A DNA stretch of 64,000 nucleotides from Clostridium saccharoperbutylacetonicum N1-4(HMT) (GCF_000340885.1 NC_020291.1:2851001-2915000), one strand, 5' to 3'; counted from the first letter of the stretch, positions 53,634 to 61,825 are shown. The notes: a model not told the origin generated them from the sequence alone. Program-made: numbers and translations.

Positions 53634-53648
53634 TGATAATCAATATCA
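53634..53648. promoter_or_regulatory. Fur-box-like operator
   Basis: TGATAATCAATATCA fits the 7-1-7 Fur consensus TGATAATNATTATCA with two mismatches. It covers the transcription start directly after the -10 box, an expected repression position. Confidence 0.6.
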
Positions 53649-53672
53649 ATTATATTTTTAAGGAGTACAAAG

Positions 53673-54395
53673 ATGATTTTTATTGTAACATTTATTTTAG
53701 TAACATTCTTAGCACTTTTTTACACGGGAGCCATTAGAAAAAGCAATTATATTTTCTATTCTATTGCAGCAGTTATCTCGATAACGACAGCTATCTATGA
53801 AATTCTGAGAATAACCTCAAATGCTAAACTTGATGGAATTCTTCTTACTCTTGAAAAAGCCTCAATGAGAGGTTTTATATCAATATCATTTTTTATTCTA
53901 GTAATGTATGCAGGAGCGTTAAATACAAGATGGTCAATAACCAAAAAATTATTGAGCATAAGAGCAGAACTAGCTATTTTGGGATCAATTATTTTGTTAC
54001 CTCATGGAATAATATATTTTGCTCGTTTTCTAATACTAAAACTTCCAAAGATTATGAGTGAAGGTTCATTTCCTTTATTGTATTTTAGTTATATAGCAGT
54101 TGGAATTATAGGCTTTATAATAATGATACCTTTATTTATAACATCAATAAAAAAGATAAGATATGAAATGAAAGGAATGCGTTGGAAGAAGCTGCAGCGA
54201 TGGGCATATTTATTTTATATATTGGCCTATGTACATATTTTATTAGTATTGTTAAATGAAAAAGAATTAGATTGGTTAAGATTGAGTACATATACAATAA
54301 TCTTTGGTGGTTATATGACTTTAAGGTTATTAAAAAGTAAAAACGCTGCACAAGTTAAAGCTCTTAAATTATCTGCAAATAGTGACTTAGCTTAA
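53673..54395 (+). CDS. Ferric-reductase/MsrQ-like heme membrane protein
   Basis: This encodes 240 aa, ATG 53673 after AAGGAG. Six hydrophobic helices are visible. Histidines in ILLPHGIIYFARFL and AYVHILLVLL, with the linker WKKLQRWAYLFYILAYVH, fit the heme-ligand and conserved W-x-L-x-R pattern of the ferric reductase-like transmembrane domain. It could pass electrons to a surface reductase or reduce iron. A Fur-box-like site upstream supports iron control. No MsrP partner is adjacent. Confidence 0.78.
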   Translation: MIFIVTFILVTFLALFYTGAIRKSNYIFYSIAAVISITTAIYEILRITSNAKLDGILLTLEKASMRGFISISFFILVMYAGALNTRWSITKKLLSIRAELAILGSIILLPHGIIYFARFLILKLPKIMSEGSFPLLYFSYIAVGIIGFIIMIPLFITSIKKIRYEMKGMRWKKLQRWAYLFYILAYVHILLVLLNEKELDWLRLSTYTIIFGGYMTLRLLKSKNAAQVKALKLSANSDLA

Positions 54396-54404
54396 ATATT
54401 GAAG

Positions 54405-54437
54405 TACCATAAATTTTAAAATGAATTTATGGTATTT
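54405..54437 (+). terminator. Terminator after the ferric-reductase-like gene
   Basis: TACCATAAATT pairs with AATTTATGGTA, then TTTTG. Confidence 0.8.
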
Positions 54438-54587
54438 TGTTGTTTTAAGGATTGTGAAGTGAGTATATGTTATAATTAAGTAAATAAATGGTATATTGGA
54501 AACTAATCAATTTTTGCTTTTTATTCAAAAATAAATAGTAAAGATGATATAATTTACTCACATGCTTATATTAGGGGGAGGATAATA

Positions 54588-55310
54588 ATGTTTAAAATTG
54601 AAAGAGACAAAAATGGAGAATTACGTTTTCTAGGAGAATTTGATTTAGGTTCGCTTGGTAAATATCCAAGTGAAAAAATTGAATTTGATATGAATGAGTT
54701 TGCACCATTAGATAATGATGTGGATTTTGGTTGTGAAGAGAAAGAAAGCAAATATTACCAAAATAGATTTTCTAGATTATCAAAAATTATTAGAACGGAT
54801 ATGAACGAAAATGAAAAACTAGAAAAACTCGGAGTATTTTATGAAGAAAAGCAAAAAGAAGTTATTAATAATTTAGCTGTGATTGAAGATAGATTTTTAA
54901 AATTCATTATTATGGACTTTGTTGATTGTGATTTCCCATTTTGGGAAGAGGCTGATGGTAGTTTAACGTCATTTATAATCCCAGAAAAAATGCCTAATAA
55001 TTCTTCAAATAATCAGGAAGAATTAATAGAGTTAATTTATAGTGAAGTACCTGATAATATTTTTGAGCTGATTGATACAGAATATGAGCCAGGCAAAAGT
55101 GTCATGTTGGCGAGAGAAGTTTGTTTAAAGTATTTTCCTATGATAGATATAGATAAGCTTATTTCAACAATATATCCAGATATATTAGTATTAAATGGTG
55201 ATATTTTAATATTTCAGTGCTCAAGTAATGTTGGAGATGGAATGATTATATGTGCAGCTTATGCAGAGATATTACCAAATTATAAATTCGATGATTGGCA
55301 TAATCACTAA
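54588..55310 (+). CDS. Acidic protein of unknown function
   Basis: This encodes 240 aa, ATG 54588 after GGGGGAGGA. It is soluble and very acidic (EKIEFDMNEFAPLDNDVDFG), with a helical middle part (FSRLSKIIRTDMNENEKLEK) and a C-terminal segment (PGKSVMLAREVCLKYFPMID; LVLNGDILIFQCSSNVGDGM). No signal peptide or membrane segment is seen. I do not recognise a family. It precedes the interrupted pilus ATPase gene, but a terminator at 55513 separates them. Confidence 0.65.
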   Translation: MFKIERDKNGELRFLGEFDLGSLGKYPSEKIEFDMNEFAPLDNDVDFGCEEKESKYYQNRFSRLSKIIRTDMNENEKLEKLGVFYEEKQKEVINNLAVIEDRFLKFIIMDFVDCDFPFWEEADGSLTSFIIPEKMPNNSSNNQEELIELIYSEVPDNIFELIDTEYEPGKSVMLAREVCLKYFPMIDIDKLISTIYPDILVLNGDILIFQCSSNVGDGMIICAAYAEILPNYKFDDWHNH

Positions 55311-55512
55311 GTCAGAATGTTAATTTTATGTGAAAACAAAAGTTGATCAAAATAAAAAAATTTATATTATCCACCATTTTAATTTAATGATTTAAATGTA
55401 CTAAAGTTTGCTTTGCTATATTTTGATAAGGTAAATTTAATAATATAGAACTACAAGAGTTATTGAATCAAATTTCTATAGTAAAAAATGAATATATATC
55501 TTTAAGTAATAA

Positions 55513-55549
55513 AAAATCAAGATGAATTCTAATAATCTTGATTTTTTTT
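55513..55549 (+). terminator. Strong terminator upstream of the pilB-like gene
   Basis: AAATCAAGAT (55514-55523) pairs with ATCTTGATTT (55534-55543), ending in T9. The 330-bp gap 55311-55640 otherwise holds only an apparent decayed ORF (about 55438-55526). Confidence 0.88.
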
Positions 55550-55656
55550 TGTGCAAGTGTTATTAAAAAATATTCTAAAGCAGTGTATAAGTCATCAAAA
55601 TTTGGTCTAGAATTTGGATATAATTGTAAATTTGTATTTAGGGAGGTGAAGGACAT

Positions 55657-56592
55657 ATCAAAGAATATAGAATTGATGATGTTGACTTAAAAACTGCAAG
55701 AAACTTAAAAAAGGAAATCTGTGAAAAGTATAAGGTTATACCTATAAAAGAAAATATAAGTGAGGTTATAGTTTTAGCTTATAGAAAAACAGAAGAAGCA
55801 CAGGAATATTTAAAATTTATATATAACAAAAATATTATCATTAAAGAAATTGAAGAAAATAATTATGAGAATTTAAAAGATATTATTTTTGGCGAAGAGG
55901 ATAAAGATTTAGAAGATGTATTAATATGGAATGCAATAAAAGATAAGGCTAGTGATATACATTTGGAGCCTCAAAAAAATTGCGTTTTTGTACGTTATAG
56001 AATTAATGGAACTTTAGTGTTGGTTCATAAAATTGAGCATAAAGAATATGCTGTGCTGGTATCTAAAATAAAGGTAAAAGCCAATATGGACATAACTGAA
56101 AAACGAAAGCCTCAGGATGGAAAGATAGTTGTAACTTATAACAATCTGAAATACGACTTAAGAATATCTTCAATACCAGTAGTATATGGAGAGAAAATAG
56201 TTATAAGAATCTTGTATTGTGATAATTTTGCTTATAAACTTGAAGATTTAGGCTTCACAGAAGATAATGTTAAACTTATTAGAAAAATAATATCAATTAA
56301 GAATGGATTAATTTTAGCCTGTGGCCCAACTGGTTCAGGAAAAAGTTCTACTCTCTACACAATATTAAAGGAATTAGACTCAAAATCATTAAATATAACC
56401 ACTCTGGAAGATCCCGTGGAAATTCTCCTTCCTAATATTAATCAAATGAGTTTAAATAAAAAGCTTAATATAGATTTTTCAAATGGACTTAGAAGTATAT
56501 TAAGACAAGATCCTGATGTGATTATGATAGGTGAAATTAGGGATGAGGAGACGGCTAATATGGTAGTGCTAAATTTAAATTATAAGGAATAA
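55657..56592 (+). pseudogene. Type IV pilus/competence assembly ATPase (PilB/GspE type), 3' part removed by prophage
   Basis: The frame is open from 55642 and encodes about 311 aa from ATC 55657. The N-terminal domain (VDLKTARNLKKEICEKYKVI) is PilB/MshEN-like, then ASDIHLEP, Walker A GPTGSGKSS (223-231), the Asp box and Walker B region DPDVIMIGEIRDEETA (285-300). The protein then leaves the family after about residue 302 and stops; the His box and the C-terminal half are missing. No ATG/GTG/TTG exists in frame before TTG 55963; GGAGGTG (55642-55648) stands 8 nt before the ATC, where ATG is expected. The product would be an inactive fragment. Confidence 0.85.
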
Positions 56593-56640
56593 CATTGGTA
56601 TTAGCAGTGTTATTGTTTGTGAAAAATTTGCTATTTTTAT
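56526..56640. other. Left prophage junction (attL region)
   Basis: The gspE-type reading frame stays conserved to the codons for RDEETAN (about 56540-56562) and is lost soon after, so the attachment core probably lies in 56526-56570. Between the stop and the integrase is an inverted repeat AATAACA (56588)/TGTTATT (56609), possibly an integrase arm site or hairpin. Confidence 0.6.
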
Positions 56641-56642
56641 TA

Positions 56643-57803
56643 TTAACACATTTTTAACACACTAATAATATCAATTGCTTTTTCCTCTTCTTTCTTTAAC
56701 ACATGTGTATATGTGTTAGCTGTTATATCTACTTTTGAATGTCCTAATAATTTAGAAACTGTTTTTAAAGGTGTTCTTGCCTCGAACTGCATTGTGGCAT
56801 AAGTATGTCTAAGGGCGTGAAACTTCTTATAAGGTATATCTAATCTATTCAAAAAGGCTTTCCAACTCTTAGTTATATTAGTTGGATATAATAAGTTTCC
56901 GTTCTCTGTCAAAAAATATAAATCATCATATTTTTTATTATAACTAGATCCAGCTTTTAATTTATTTTTTAGTTTTTCTGTTTTTGCTGCAGCCAATATA
57001 GAAATAATAGAATTAGGAAGAGGTATTGATCTTATTGAATTTTTAGTTTTAGGGGTTTGAAGAACTTTTACTTTTTTTCGGGTATCACCATCTATTTCAG
57101 TATAGCATGCAACTATTTGGTTTATATTAATTCTATTATTTTCGATATCTATATCATTTTCACTAAGTCCTAGTATTTCACCTACTCTCATTCCAGTAGA
57201 AAATGCAATTATTGATATGGATTTTATTAAATATTCTTCGTTTGAATTTAGAATTTTAGTTAACTCTTCATTAGAGAATGTTTCAACTTCATTCTTAATT
57301 ACTTCTTTAGATCCTGGAATAGTTACTTTTAAGCAAGGATTTCTAAGAGTGTAACCTTCATTAATAGCAAAATTAAGAAAATATTTTAAAATTTTATTAA
57401 CTCTGTTAATACGGCTATAAGATTTTCCACTTTTATATAATTCGTTATAATACTTTTGTATATCAATAGCCTGAATATCTTTTATAACTTTATATGCAAA
57501 TGGAGCAGGCTTTATATAGTTTCTAAATAAATCTTCATATCTATCTAATGTTGAAGCCTTAATATTATTTGAAACTATTTCAAAGAGCCACTCATGCATT
57601 ATTGGATATAAAAATAATTTTTTGTCGACAACTAAACCATTATCCACACTCCTTTTATATTCCTCTAATTTTTGCTTAGCTTCTTTTTCATTTTTACCAT
57701 AGAAAAACTTTCTTATAAGTTTTCCGTTGGAATCTCTACCAAAACTTGCAGAGATTCTAAAGTATTCTTTTCCATTCATAGTATAGTTAGTTTTATTTGC
57801 CAT
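56643..57803 (-). CDS. int: Tyrosine-type phage integrase
   Basis: This encodes 386 aa. The N-terminal arm-binding domain (residues 1-60), the core-binding SAM-like domain (70-165) and the catalytic domain carry the full R-H-R-H-Y set: R206 in TGMRVGE, H329 and R332 in HALRHTY, H355 in LGHSK and Y365 in NTYTH. It catalyses site-specific recombination at the pilus ATPase gene. It points toward the junction, which is the typical int-next-to-att layout. Confidence 0.96.
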   Translation of the reverse strand: MANKTNYTMNGKEYFRISASFGRDSNGKLIRKFFYGKNEKEAKQKLEEYKRSVDNGLVVDKKLFLYPIMHEWLFEIVSNNIKASTLDRYEDLFRNYIKPAPFAYKVIKDIQAIDIQKYYNELYKSGKSYSRINRVNKILKYFLNFAINEGYTLRNPCLKVTIPGSKEVIKNEVETFSNEELTKILNSNEEYLIKSISIIAFSTGMRVGEILGLSENDIDIENNRININQIVACYTEIDGDTRKKVKVLQTPKTKNSIRSIPLPNSIISILAAAKTEKLKNKLKAGSSYNKKYDDLYFLTENGNLLYPTNITKSWKAFLNRLDIPYKKFHALRHTYATMQFEARTPLKTVSKLLGHSKVDITANTYTHVLKKEEEKAIDIISVLKMC

Positions 57804-57929
57804 AAAATCATCCTTTCCTCAATGTTTGTTTATATGTAAAAAATATAAAAATCTATATTAAAACATATTTTTAATATTATAATAGGTATTACGTTCAGTT
57901 TGCTTGACATTTTTTACTTCATCTGAGTG

Positions 57930-58391
57930 CTATTTCTTATGTTTTATTGAAGCGTATTTATCTTTATTAATTCTTTTTGCATATTCAATGCCGTTTCTGA
58001 TAGCGCTCTTTATTAATTCCCAGTCAGCATCATCAACTGGATTACCTGATAGCATTAAACTATCTTGTTTTTCTAATTCTGATATAGTAGCTTCAACCGT
58101 CTTTTCTATATCTCTCATATCCTTTTTGTTTAATTTAATTCCGTTAATATTTGAATGGTGTGCTTCATCAGCTTCTAGCTTTATAGAATCATTATTTTCA
58201 TTTTCTGATAATAAATAATCAATAGTTACATCAAAAAAATCTGCTAATTTCTTTAGAGTTTCATTGCCAGTACCTTGTAAATTTTTCTCAACCATACCTA
58301 TAGTAGAACGACTAATACCAATAATCTCAGAAAGTTCTTGTTGAGTTAATCCTTTCTGTTTTCTAAGTTTTTTTATTTTATCACCTAACAC
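57930..58391 (-). CDS. CI-like phage repressor
   Basis: This encodes 153 aa from a GTG (58391) 8 nt after GAGGTG. An HTH_3 domain (KIKKLRKQKGLTQQELSEII, ISRSTIGMVE) fills residues 1-65. The C-terminal half is charged (KKDMRDIEKTVEATISELEK) without a visible peptidase motif, so it is not an obvious RecA-cleaved LexA-type repressor; release by the antirepressor at 59699 is plausible. It is divergent from the Cro-like gene. Confidence 0.9.
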   Translation of the reverse strand: MLGDKIKKLRKQKGLTQQELSEIIGISRSTIGMVEKNLQGTGNETLKKLADFFDVTIDYLLSENENNDSIKLEADEAHHSNINGIKLNKKDMRDIEKTVEATISELEKQDSLMLSGNPVDDADWELIKSAIRNGIEYAKRINKDKYASIKHKK

Positions 58392-58405
58392 AATAATTTC
58401 ACCTC

Positions 58406-58518
58406 TATGACAATTTTATCATAATTAATGACAAAATCAATAGGGAATTTGAGATAATGAAAGAAAATTTGAGAATGAGTGATTTATCTTTGATTTTTGT
58501 CATGATTTATGATAAAAT
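58406..58518. promoter_or_regulatory. Lysogeny switch: divergent promoters with mirror operators
   Basis: Rightward promoter TTGATT (58490-58495)-N17-TAAAAT (58513-58518). Leftward repressor promoter TTGATT (58440-58435)-N16-TAAAAT (58418-58413). Both contain nearly the same sequence TTGTCATxATTTATGATAA, i.e. mirrored operators; further half-sites (TTATGACATAATAA) lie near 58540. CI and Cro probably compete here. Confidence 0.7.
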
Positions 58519-58635
58519 AGAACTTTAAAATTGTCGGTAATTATGACATAATAAAGCTACACCAAGATAAATAAATCACCCAACAAAACAATAAAATCAC
58601 TCAATAATTAAATGAACCAAAAGGAAGTGAAACAG

Positions 58636-58842
58636 ATGAAAATTACACCAATAAGATTAAGAAGGTTAAATCTAGGAATTGAAGCTAAAGATGCAATTGA
58701 CTCACTTAGAATAACACAAAGTACATTCTATAAATTGGAGCAAGGATGGACAAGTCCATCACCCCAGTTAATAAAAAGAATTGCAGATACTTATAAGTGT
58801 ACTACTGATGAAATATTTAAAGATTTAAATATTATTGGTTAG
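58636..58842 (+). CDS. Cro-like helix-turn-helix protein
   Basis: This encodes 68 aa. ATG 58636 follows AAAGGAAGTG; an in-frame ATG at 58612 lacks an RBS. The HTH reads AKDAIDSLRITQSTFYKLEQ and GWTSPSPQLIKRIADTYKCT, as in small phage Cro/XRE proteins. It is the first rightward early gene behind the switch region. Confidence 0.85.
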   Translation: MKITPIRLRRLNLGIEAKDAIDSLRITQSTFYKLEQGWTSPSPQLIKRIADTYKCTTDEIFKDLNIIG

Positions 58843-58852
58843 AGGAGGATAT

Positions 58853-59092
58853 ATGGAAGAAATATTAATAGAAATATTAGAAACTTTAAAATCAGAAAGA
58901 CCTAAAAAAATAACTTTTACGATTGCAGAAGCAGCAAATTATTCAGGAATCGGACAAGTTAAAATAAGAGAACTTATTAATAAACCTAATACTGATTTTC
59001 CGTTTTTTAAAGTTGGCGCAAGAGCGTTAATAGATAAAGCAGCTTTAGATAATTGGATGGAGAAAATAACGCAAGAGCATAGAGGATTATAA
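58853..59092 (+). CDS. Excisionase-like DNA-binding protein 1
   Basis: This encodes 79 aa behind GAGGAGG. FTIAEAANYSGIGQVKIREL and VGARALIDKAALDNWMEKI match the winged-helix excisionase/helix_turn_helix_17 pattern (Tn916 Xis-like). It may bend DNA for prophage excision. It is paralogous to the next gene. Confidence 0.82.
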   Translation: MEEILIEILETLKSERPKKITFTIAEAANYSGIGQVKIRELINKPNTDFPFFKVGARALIDKAALDNWMEKITQEHRGL

Positions 59093-59156
59093 AGTATAAA
59101 AACTTACAATATGCAAATACTATTTCCATAAATTTATTTTAAGGAGATATATTTTC

Positions 59157-59390
59157 ATGGAAGAATTATTAAAGCAAATTTTAGAAAGAATAAAAGATAA
59201 TTCAAGAGCTACTATGACAGTTGTAGAATGTGCTCAGTATATTAAAGTAAATAAAGATAAAATTAGAGAACTTATCAATAAACCGAATAGTGATTTCCCA
59301 TACTTTAAAAATGGAAGCAAAGTAATTATTAACAAGTCTCAATTAGATTCATGGTTAGATAAAATTTCAAGAGAACACAGAAACTTGTAA
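59157..59390 (+). CDS. Excisionase-like DNA-binding protein 2
   Basis: This encodes 77 aa behind AAGGAGAT. MTVVECAQYIKVNKDKIREL and SKVIINKSQLDSWLDKIS align with the preceding protein throughout, including the shared LINKPNxDFPxFK. Similar sequence after both stop codons (AAAGTATAAAAACT) points to a tandem duplication that included the flank. One copy may be Xis, the other a regulator. Confidence 0.82.
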   Translation: MEELLKQILERIKDNSRATMTVVECAQYIKVNKDKIRELINKPNSDFPYFKNGSKVIINKSQLDSWLDKISREHRNL

Positions 59391-59448
59391 AGTATAAAAA
59401 CTCACAGTATCATACTATTTTAATAATCTTATTAAGGAAATGGATATC

Positions 59449-59613
59449 ATGACTAAAAGAATTAATTATGATAATATCACGGTAACTTGCAATGGCTCTC
59501 CAAGTAAAGAATCATTAATGAATTACTATAATTTATTAATCGACTATCACATAAGAAAATACGGAAAAAAAGTAGTAAAAAAAGCACTAGAAGAATTACT
59601 TAACGAAGACTAA
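59449..59613 (+). CDS. 54-aa phage protein of unknown function
   Basis: ATG 59449 follows AAGGAAATGG. The product reads MTKRINYDNITVTCNGSPSK and then a helical basic half (IRKYGKKVVKKALEELLNED). No family is recognised; short early phage genes like this are common. It lies in the same direction as its neighbours with tight spacing. Confidence 0.6.
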   Translation: MTKRINYDNITVTCNGSPSKESLMNYYNLLIDYHIRKYGKKVVKKALEELLNED

Positions 59614-59698
59614 AGAAGAATAGGCTGAAAAGCCTTAAGTTAAGAGTCAACATAATTTAATTTTTGAAATTGAAATAAATATAAGGAGGACAAGCTAA

Positions 59699-60469
59699 AT
59701 GAGTAAATTAATACCATTAGAATTTAAGCAACAACGTATTATGACAACTAAGGTTTTAGCCGAAGAATTTGGGACAGAAGATAAAATAATTCAACAAAAT
59801 TACAAAAGAAATGAGGAAAGATTCACTGAAGGGAAGCATTACTACAGGTTAACTGGTGATGAATTAAAAGAATTTAAAGCTAACCTTCATTTAGAAGGTA
59901 ACCTTAAATTTGCTAGTGAATTAATTTTATGGACAGACCGAGGAGCAGCAAGACATGCAAAAATTCTTGATACAGATGAAGCCTGGGAAGTATATGAAGC
60001 ATTAGAAGAAAACTATTTTAATCCAAAAGAAGAAAAACCAACGTGTATTGAAGATGTACTTATATCTAGTTTGCAGGAAATGAAAGCATTAAAAGGAGAA
60101 GTACAAGCTGTAAGAGTTGGAATACAAGAAACTAAAGATAAGATAGAGGGAATTAAAGAAGTAGTATCTCTTAATTCAACTGATTGGAAGAAAGATTCCA
60201 AAAATCTAATAGTAAAGATAGCACACAAGATTGGTGGAAACCAATTTATAAATGACGTATACAAAGAAATTTATACTAATTTAGAAAAAAGAGCAGGATG
60301 CCAATTAGAAATAAGACTTACAAATAAACGTAGAAGAATGGCAGAAGAGGGAGTTTGCAAATCAAAAAGAGATAAGTTGTCTAAGTTAGATGTTATAGGC
60401 GAAGATAAGAAGGTTTTAGAATGTTTTTTAGCTATAACCAAAGAGATAGCAATTAAATATGGAGTATAG
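59699..60469 (+). CDS. Phage antirepressor with ORF6N and ORF6C domains
   Basis: This encodes 256 aa after AAGGAGG. The N-terminal ORF6N domain (RIMTTKVLAEEFGTEDKIIQ, ERFTEGKHYYRLTGDELKEF) and the C-terminal ORF6C-like region (IAHKIGGNQFINDVYKEIYT, LEIRLTNKRRRMAEEG) are joined by a coiled coil (LQEMKALKGEVQAVRVGIQE). Such proteins counteract the phage repressor or control early genes. Position next to the switch fits. Confidence 0.9.
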   Translation: MSKLIPLEFKQQRIMTTKVLAEEFGTEDKIIQQNYKRNEERFTEGKHYYRLTGDELKEFKANLHLEGNLKFASELILWTDRGAARHAKILDTDEAWEVYEALEENYFNPKEEKPTCIEDVLISSLQEMKALKGEVQAVRVGIQETKDKIEGIKEVVSLNSTDWKKDSKNLIVKIAHKIGGNQFINDVYKEIYTNLEKRAGCQLEIRLTNKRRRMAEEGVCKSKRDKLSKLDVIGEDKKVLECFLAITKEIAIKYGV

Positions 60470-60482
60470 GAGGAAATGATAA

Positions 60483-60641
60483 ATGGAAAATAAAGAAATA
60501 GAAAAATTACAAGAACTATGTAAACCAGTAACAGAGTATTTAAAAAATAATTGGGATCCACATTGTACAGTAGTTATTACAGATAATCATATTAAATTGG
60601 TTAGAGATGAAATAGGTTGTCCAATGAGAAGTGATGACTAA
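60483..60641 (+). CDS. 52-aa phage protein
   Basis: ATG 60483 follows AGGAGGAAATG. The product MENKEIEKLQELCKPVTEYL continues NNWDPHCTVVITDNHIKLVR, a pattern I recall from small early genes of clostridial phages. The function is unknown. It immediately follows the antirepressor. Confidence 0.7.
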   Translation: MENKEIEKLQELCKPVTEYLKNNWDPHCTVVITDNHIKLVRDEIGCPMRSDD

Positions 60642-60666
60642 GTAGTATTTAGCCATCACTAAGAGA

Positions 60667-60867
60667 TTAAACTCTATGATAAGGATGAATTTTATCAAAT
60701 CTAGCCAAAGCAGAGCCTAGGGATGGAGAATTAATAAAATCAATGTAGTGTGATTCTGATACATTCATATACGCATAAACAGAACCATCTTTGAATTTTA
60801 TAAACATTGTATTGTTTTCCCAACCGACTGCATTCATTCGACTAGATGAAACAGGTTTTAAATTCAT
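60667..60867 (-). CDS. KTSC-domain protein
   Basis: This encodes 66 aa; ATG 60867 follows AGGGGGTG on the minus strand. PVSSSRMNAVGWENNTMFIK, GSVYAYMNVSESHY and SLGSALARFDKIHPYH define the KTSC domain. Its function is unknown; it is often fused to RNA- or nucleotide-related domains. It is the only leftward gene in the early region, suggesting separate control (a possible lysogenic cargo gene). Confidence 0.88.
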   Translation of the reverse strand: MNLKPVSSSRMNAVGWENNTMFIKFKDGSVYAYMNVSESHYIDFINSPSLGSALARFDKIHPYHRV

Positions 60868-60932
60868 AAAAGCACCCCCTTTCAACAATATTTTACCATA
60901 AATATGAATAAAAAGAAAAAGGAGGAATGAAA

Positions 60933-61121
60933 ATGGTTTTGAAGTTTCTAAGTTGGTTAAAGGAAAATGTAACAGAGGAGCAATTCAAAGATATTCTAAA
61001 AGCAACAGATCAAGATATTAAATTCAATCGTATCAGCTTTGGTAAAAGGACAAGTCCAATCACTTATATAAATATTTGCATAATGTGTGCTTGCGTGATA
61101 TTGAGGTATCAGCATGGGTAG
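60933..61121 (+). CDS. 62-aa phage protein of unknown function
   Basis: ATG 60933 is well spaced from AAGGAGG (60919-60925); ATG 60927 is too close. The N-terminal half is amphipathic (FLSWLKENVTEEQFKDILKA), the C-terminal part hydrophobic with two cysteines (YINICIMCACVILRYQHG). The end overlaps the next ORF by 8 bp. No family is recognised. Confidence 0.6.
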   Translation: MVLKFLSWLKENVTEEQFKDILKATDQDIKFNRISFGKRTSPITYINICIMCACVILRYQHG

Positions 61122-61292
61122 GATAGAAGCAATTGCATATATTGCAGATAATCAAGCTAAAGCAAAAGGAATTCTAAAAAGAGTTGAAAAATCGAGGATA
61201 AAAGTATTACCTTTGGAGAAATTCTGCAGGAAGAGATAGACAAGTATAAAAAAGAAGCTACCAAGGACACCGACCAAAGTAGTCCAAGATAG
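61114..61292 (+). pseudogene. Small phage gene with apparent frameshift at an A-run
   Basis: ATG 61114 behind GAGGT reads MGRIEAIAYIADNQAKAKGI and continues to a TAG at 61239 in frame. The second frame, open from A-run 61187-61191 to TAG 61290, reads IEDKSITFGEILQEEIDKYK, clearly protein-like. Adding one A would join them into about 59 aa. The break may be a real mutation, a sequencing error or programmed frameshifting. Confidence 0.55.
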
Positions 61293-61342
61293 CAACGTTA
61301 AATAATCAATTAAATTATAACACATGATTGGAGGAAATCAAA

Positions 61343-61774
61343 TTGAAGCAATTAAATATAATCGAGGCTATGAAAATGCCTATAGGGACAGAGTTTGAAG
61401 TTAACTATGATAATAAAGGTAGAGCAATTAGTAATATGATTTTAAAAGAAAATGACAGCGACAAATATTTAGATTGGATTAATGGACCTCCCCTAAAAGT
61501 ATTTGATTTTCTATTTAGCAATATAAAATTTATTCCAATTCAAAAGCCAGTAAGCTTTATGGAAGTAGTTAACTCTAATAAACGATGTAAAGTTGAACAT
61601 GAGTATGTTAAAGAAATAAGGAGATTAAGTGATCTTTGTTTTGTATATAAACTTGAATTTAAAAAGGGTGAATACATGCCATTAAATTATCTCATGTATG
61701 CATTGGGTTATCATTGTTCACAAGAAGATATTCAAGAAATAATTAAGAATGGTATTTGGTACCTAGAGGAATAG
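61343..61774 (+). CDS. 143-aa phage protein of unknown function
   Basis: TTG 61343 lies 6 nt after GGAGGA. The product starts MKQLNIIEAMKMPIGTEFEV, then DWINGPPLKVFDFLFSNIKF and a C-terminal YMPLNYLMYALGYHCSQEDI. No family is recognised. It looks like a globular early phage protein; it lies between small genes transcribed the same way. Confidence 0.65.
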   Translation: MKQLNIIEAMKMPIGTEFEVNYDNKGRAISNMILKENDSDKYLDWINGPPLKVFDFLFSNIKFIPIQKPVSFMEVVNSNKRCKVEHEYVKEIRRLSDLCFVYKLEFKKGEYMPLNYLMYALGYHCSQEDIQEIIKNGIWYLEE

Positions 61775-61825
61775 TTAAAATACAATAAATTAAAGACTAT
61801 CTAGAAAATGAAGGGAGGATTTCAA

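Noticed and set aside
55438..55526. Short frame reading IELQELLNQISIVKNEYISL before a terminator, upstream of the pilB-like gene
   Set aside because: It looks protein-like and could be a decayed small gene, but it has no start codon or RBS and is closed by an upstream in-frame stop; I cannot support it as a gene.
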